Position numbers and translations under genes: made by a program
Assembly (NCBI GenBank): GCA_002286715.1
Contig: NSJX01000032.1
Location: 308,339 to 359,202 of the forward strand
DNA length: 50,864 nt
Direction: 5' to 3'
Source of the DNA: Dentipellis sp. KUC8613
Lineage: Eukaryota; Basidiomycota; Agaricomycetes; Russulales; Hericiaceae
In this document: piece after piece, positions 46,401-50,864 of the stretch
Layout of the letters: each line of letters starts with the position of its first letter
How positions within the stretch are numbered: the stretch's first letter is position 1
The notes under the pieces: generated by a model
What the model was told of the DNA's origin: nothing
Seen by the model: only the letters and a program-made list of their open reading frames with translations
Databases searched by the model: none

Positions 46401-47205
46401 CGCTCAGTGTGCCAGCGGACCGTCGCTCTTATCGCCGGTGGCGGGCCTCTCGACCAAATGATGGCGCTCTATTGGCCGGGAAGTGCCCAGATGATGCCTC
46501 AAAAGGTAAGGCGGGACGGATTAAGCGAGCTGACTCGGTCTCTTCCAGGCTGTGGAAGCTGAGAAGCTCGCGCTCCTAGCCCGACACACTCGGAAATGCT
46601 CTCTGCAGGTCTGTCGTCGCTGCGCACCAATACTAGCATCCACCGACCACCAATGCAAATGCGAGATGCGCACCTGAGGTTAGTGTTGTTGCGATGTGGG
46701 GTGAAATCGATGTGAATCCGCTCCAGTCATGAGTGATGTCTGACATCGTTTCGACCGAAGTCGACTCCGCTCCGCTCTCACGCAGTGCAAGTGAGGTTCG
46801 AGCGATGTCATGCTCTCGGGCGTTGCTACCATGTGACTATACCTTCTTTGCAACGCGCCTCGAATGCGAATCCATGCTCGTTATTGCTTTGAGCAGCGAG
46901 TACTCATAGTCAGTGAAGTCTCGCGTTGCGCTCATTGGGCCGTTGCCGCCTCATTCTGTGACATTCTACCGGGGCCCCTCGCTTAAGCATCGGTATGCTT
47001 TTCACATTCCCCCAAGCCGTCGATCATGGGGCCGCTATGAAAGGGATATATACGACGGCGACCTTGGCGGTGGGGGTGAACGGGACTCATAGCTGCTGGT
47101 CGGCGGCGGTGACGGTCGGTGCAAGAGCCATGTCTGGGAGGAATCCTGCATCTGCGGTGAGTATACTGACTATGCTCGTCTCTGGGGCTCAGGCTGACAA
47201 GTTTC
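43467..47205. other. Gene-poor interval of about 3.7 kb before the transposase
   Basis: No gene could be supported. A minus-strand frame at 44862-45212 (116 codons, MATENQSRAHLLSRDPVHMA from its internal ATG) and another at 44175-44423 might be exons of a small or decayed gene, but no splice-consistent model or domain emerged. GC-rich frames at 45217-46158 overlap on both strands and look random. The right part may contain the 5' end of the hAT element; a TATATA at about 47046 lies about 160 nt before the transposase start. Confidence 0.35.
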
Positions 47206-50200
47206 ATGAAGCCGTCTAGTTCGTATGTGCCGATGGATGTCTGGCACAATCCTGGGAACCCTCAACAGAACTTTTCCTTCTCACCTATCCCTCCCGCTAC
47301 AGCACCCGATCCCAATTCAGCCTTTCCACAAGCACCCAGTGCAAATGCAGTCTTCAATGAGGCGTTGCGCTATGCACATTCCTTTCGCGATGCGTCGCTT
47401 CCGGGTGCACCAGTCGCACCAGCCTGGCCACCATACTTCCCTTATCCTTATGGCTATCCACCTGATCTCGCGACTGCTCACCGGCATACAGCTGCCCAGC
47501 CCAGTGTCGACCCAAACATTGGGTCTGCAGCGCAGTCGCTGGGACAAGTGCATGGCCCCGCGGCAATGGCATCGCAGGGTGCTCCTGCATCGAAATCCAA
47601 GCGGAAGCAGGCACCAAGTGAGTCATCTAGCAGGCCAAAGCGAGCTCGCAAGTCCAAGGTTGCTACCGCCGTCTCAGACGAGAACACTCCGCCCGAGCCG
47701 AATTCAAGCACGGCGTTACCACCATCCGAGCCGCTGACATCAATTGTTCGAGCGAAGGCTGGATCTAGCGAGCGGAAGGATGGTGCGTCGGACGTGTGGT
47801 GGGCTATGATACCCATCGTCACGACGGCAAGATCTAATGAAGAATTAATTGCAATATCCGGGCGTGAGGGGCCATCAGACGAAGAGCGAAACATAGAGCC
47901 AAGTCGCAAAAAACCCTCAGCTCAAGCAGCACAGCGCATTGCTTGTCGTTATTGTTGGTAAGCCTTGGATGATACTCTCCTGAATATGTACAGTATGCTA
48001 AGTCGGACAAAACGGTAGCAAATGGTCTACTTGGGCGAATGGCGGGAGTGTGACGACGACTATCCGCGACCACCTCGTTGAGCATCATTTCAAGACACAA
48101 AATGGCGACAGCGGTCCTTGGAGAGAGGACATCATCAAGCACTCACTGAAAGGCTACGACTCGGTGGCTGCTATCTCGAATACAAGCATGTTAGGGCCGG
48201 GCTCGGATACAGACAAGTCAACGACTGAAGCACGACCTATGTCATATCCTGAGGGTTTGTTCACGCTGGACGGTTTCATTCAGCGGCTGATCCGGTGGGT
48301 TATCGTTGACGATCAGGTATACGTGCAATTACACGAGTATGATCCAGTTCTAACTTTTTTCCTAGTCCGTCAGTGTAATAGACACACCCGAGCTTCGGGA
48401 TCTTCTTCTATACCTTCACGCTGGTCTTCAAGACAAGGACATTCCGAAGCGTGCAAAGCTCACGAAGATGATCTTTCATCGCTTCCTCCAGGAATATAAT
48501 GCCTTGATCATGGAAATGAAGGTTTGAAAGAGCTCTTCTGCTGCTGTCCCATTGCTGATATCGTTCGACTATTCAGGACGCACAGGGGCGCATCTCATTC
48601 ACGTCAGACTGCTGGTCTGATGCTTTTCTACGTCCGTTTATGGCCATTACTGCGCACTATTGCACGATAAAGGCTAATGGACAGCTCGTAATTCGGAACC
48701 GTCTGATAGCATTCCGATATCTTCCTGGAAGCCACACGGGCCAGAACATGGCGCAAACATTCCTTGCAGTCCTTACAGAGACTGGGATCGAACATAAGGT
48801 ACGTCTCTTATTATCCATTGTCATTGTCGTCATATCCTGATGATGTATTAGATTGGAATCATCACTTTAGATAACGCCTCCAACAACAACACCATGATGG
48901 AAGCCCTTGAAGTGCTCCTATCCGCAAAAGGCATCCCTTTTGATAGAGTGCAGAACCGTGGACGGTACGCATCATGCCATCATTTCCCCTTGCGGCGAGT
49001 CATCTGATTGCGTGAACAGATGTTTCCCGCATGTGGTCAATATCGCTGTTCAGACAGCTCTCAAGATGCTGTCAAAGTCAGCACCTGAACCGGATGCAAT
49101 GTCTGAAGATTCACCACCCGAGAACATTAGTCCTATTGCTGAGACCCTGCGAGCGGAGCTGAGGGAGGACGAGGAATACGTAGCAGCTTTGCGTGCTGAC
49201 CCGGTGAACAAATGTCGAACACTAGTTGCCAATTGTCGCAAGTCTAGTCAGCGACGAGAGGATTTTATTGCGACAATCAAGGAAGGGAACGATAAAAAGC
49301 AGTGGCATACCACCTTGCCTGTCAATCAACTCCTGCGTGATGTCGACACTCGGTGGTCGTCAACATTTCTCATGATTGACCGTGTACTCGAACTAAACGA
49401 GGTAAGCCTTTATCGGAGCCCGGAGTACTGGTATCGTGGAGACTGACGCCACTGCCATTTGACAGGCAATCAATGTCTTCCTCGAAAAGAACAAGCAAGC
49501 CCCGATTAGTACATCTCGCCTCTCGTCGATGGATATAACGGTGTTAGATGACATCCGACATGTCCTCGACCTCCCGCACGTCGTCCAACAGTCCCTGTCA
49601 AGCGAGAAGACACCTACACTCTGCAATGTCCTCCCCACTTACGAGGAGCTCGTCAAGTCTCTGAAGGACATTGAATCGGCAGAGCGGTACAAGTACTTGA
49701 AACCTGCTATCTCTGCGGCAATCAGGAAAATTGAAGTGTATATGGCATCCGCCCGCGAAACCAAGTTCTATGTACTCGCTTTGGGTAAGCCCAGTGACAT
49801 ATTCTCTTCGAGAATCACTTCTAACATCTTGCTCTAACTAGTCATTAACCCTTTGTGCAAATTCGAGGCAATACGAGAAAGCTGGGGTGACGAGGAGGTC
49901 AAAAAGGCAAAGGAGTGGCTTCGAGACGCAGTGAGTATAACAGTAGATCATTCAAGTTTTATTTACGAAGCAGTCTTTTCGGCACGTCAGATGCTCCAGC
50001 ACTGTACTGCCCAGCGTCGCCAAGCAACTGCTACGTTGCCGTTGTCCTCTCAAAATACGAGCACCCCCGCCTTAAATTCTCCTTCCGCTCAACTTTCTCG
50101 TCCGAAATCATGCCCTCCTACATCGAATGTCGCATTTGGCCTTGGCATGCTGCGCGCACGTACAGCATCAGCACTGGCTCGCCCGTCGTCTCGCGGGTCA

Positions 50201-50768
50201 AACCAGACATCATCTCCTTCGGCAAGTACGCCTTCCTTGGCTTCAGGCGGCAATAACAACAGTTCAGCGCCTCTACGAGAATCGAGGACACCTGAATTAG
50301 AACGATCTGAAGAGGAGCAGGAGCGACTAGCAATCCAGAAGGATCGGCTTGTTGTTGAACTTGAAATACAGCGTTGGTGCGCAGCAGGACTGATACCCGC
50401 AAACTCGCTGCTGCACCGAAACTGGGATCTCGTACGCTGGTGGCAGAACAAGGTGAATTGACTTCCGTTCTCAATGCGAATGAGAGACTGAGGACATCTC
50501 CTAGGGCGAGGAGGAAGAGTTTCCGCATATTTATCGTGTTGTGCTCGACATTCTGCCGATGCAGGCATCTGCCGTTCCTTGTGAACGCGTCTTCTCGTCA
50601 AGCAAGCACACATCTAGCGCTCTTCGAAACCAGATCTCCCCGCAGTTAATGGAGATATCCCAGATCCTCAAGTACCTATTTAAGCAGGAACGGCTCGACT
50701 CCACAGGTGAATGGTGCACCTCAAGCCCTCACGAACTAGACATGTGTAAAGGGCGCGGTAGGGGGTAA
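47206..50768 (+). CDS. hAT-family transposase, intact, intron-rich
   Basis: Cut-and-paste DNA transposase. Exons 47206..47957, 48019..48316, 48366..48521, 48577..48798, 48852..48964, 49020..49401, 49466..49784, 49842..49930, 49991..50452 and 50505..50768 give 1018 aa with all nine introns GT-AG and in phase. Residues 1-240 are Pro/Ala/Ser-rich. A BED-type zinc finger spans the first intron (CRYCCKWSTW ... HLVEHHF, 247-274). The catalytic core has FTSDCWSDAF (Asp413), TLDNASNNN (Asp483), the CxxH pair CFPH (515-518), then DVDTRWSSTF. The C-terminal dimerisation domain carries ASAVPCERVFSSSKHTSSALR with Glu958, and ends in LMEISQILKYLFKQERL. All three acidic residues are kept and there are no stops. 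A host-domesticated copy is the alternative to an autonomous element. Confidence 0.93.
47206..50768 (+). mobile_element. hAT DNA transposon (boundaries not determined)
   Basis: Defined here by the transposase coding region. Terminal inverted repeats and the expected 8-bp target-site duplication were not found by eye; the right end may lie beyond the window and the left end within about 46.6-47.2 kb. Confidence 0.7.
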
Positions 50769-50864
50769 TGGATGACCTCTTGCTCACACCGTGCACGCTA
50801 CACCAGACTCAGCTATTATTGAGCTCCGAGGTAGATAGTGCGAGGTACAGGCAAGAAAGGGTCG

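Noticed and set aside
46740..46800. Candidate left terminal repeat of the hAT element (short repeats such as GACTCCGCTCCGCTC)
   Set aside because: No inverted match was found after the transposase stop within the window, so it cannot be supported.
1..50864. CRISPR array, prophage or operon structure
   Set aside because: Spliceosomal introns, mitochondrial and proteasome genes show a eukaryotic nuclear genome; no regularly spaced repeats were seen.

Overview
The window is nuclear DNA of a filamentous basidiomycete, most likely an Agaricomycete. Protein-coding genes are broken by many short introns (about 109 in 15 gene models, mostly 48-60 nt, some only 35-37 nt). Splice sites are fungal in type, flanking DNA is GC-rich, and two copies of a FunK1-type kinase, a family expanded in Agaricomycetes, are present. 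Exon models below were built by hand: each junction was checked for GT/GC-AG ends and for phase continuity, and every complete model comes out as a whole number of codons.

Layout. 1-5431 (-): a large SUV39/Clr4-type SET-domain histone methyltransferase, C-terminal end cut by the window edge. 5697-6428 (-): mitochondrial ATP synthase OSCP subunit. 7270-10123 (+): OPT oligopeptide transporter, divergent from OSCP. 11038-12339 (-): multi-pass membrane protein of an uncharacterised basidiomycete family. 13156-20301 (-): a kinase-rich island with an SRPK-like kinase that has lost key catalytic residues, a decayed FunK1 copy and a full-length FunK1 kinase. 21383-23128 (-): FAD-dependent monooxygenase, divergent from 23619-24619 (+), a PAC2-type proteasome assembly chaperone. 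25156-29598 (-): RRP12 ribosome biogenesis factor, divergent from 29850-31950 (+), a glycerol-3-phosphate acyltransferase-like enzyme. 32208-33121 (-): small tetraspan membrane protein. 33291-33383 (+): intron-containing tRNA-His. 33941-37123 (-): PNS1/choline-transporter-like protein. 37563-38971 (-): PP2C phosphatase. 42230-43466 (-): Zn(II)2Cys6 transcription factor. 47206-50768 (+): intact hAT-family transposase with nine introns.

The housekeeping genes (OSCP, PAC2, RRP12, acyltransferase, PNS1, PP2C, tRNA-His) do not form one pathway; this is ordinary fungal gene order with several divergent promoter pairs. The accessory parts are the kinase island, the two long gene-poor stretches (about 39.0-42.2 kb and 43.5-47.2 kb) and the transposase at the right end. 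No biosynthetic cluster, CRISPR array or viral segment was seen. The most notable signals are the SRPK-like pseudokinase, the half-deleted FunK1 tandem copy, the fully open and catalytically complete hAT transposase, and SUMO-interaction-like motifs with micro-exons in the SET gene.
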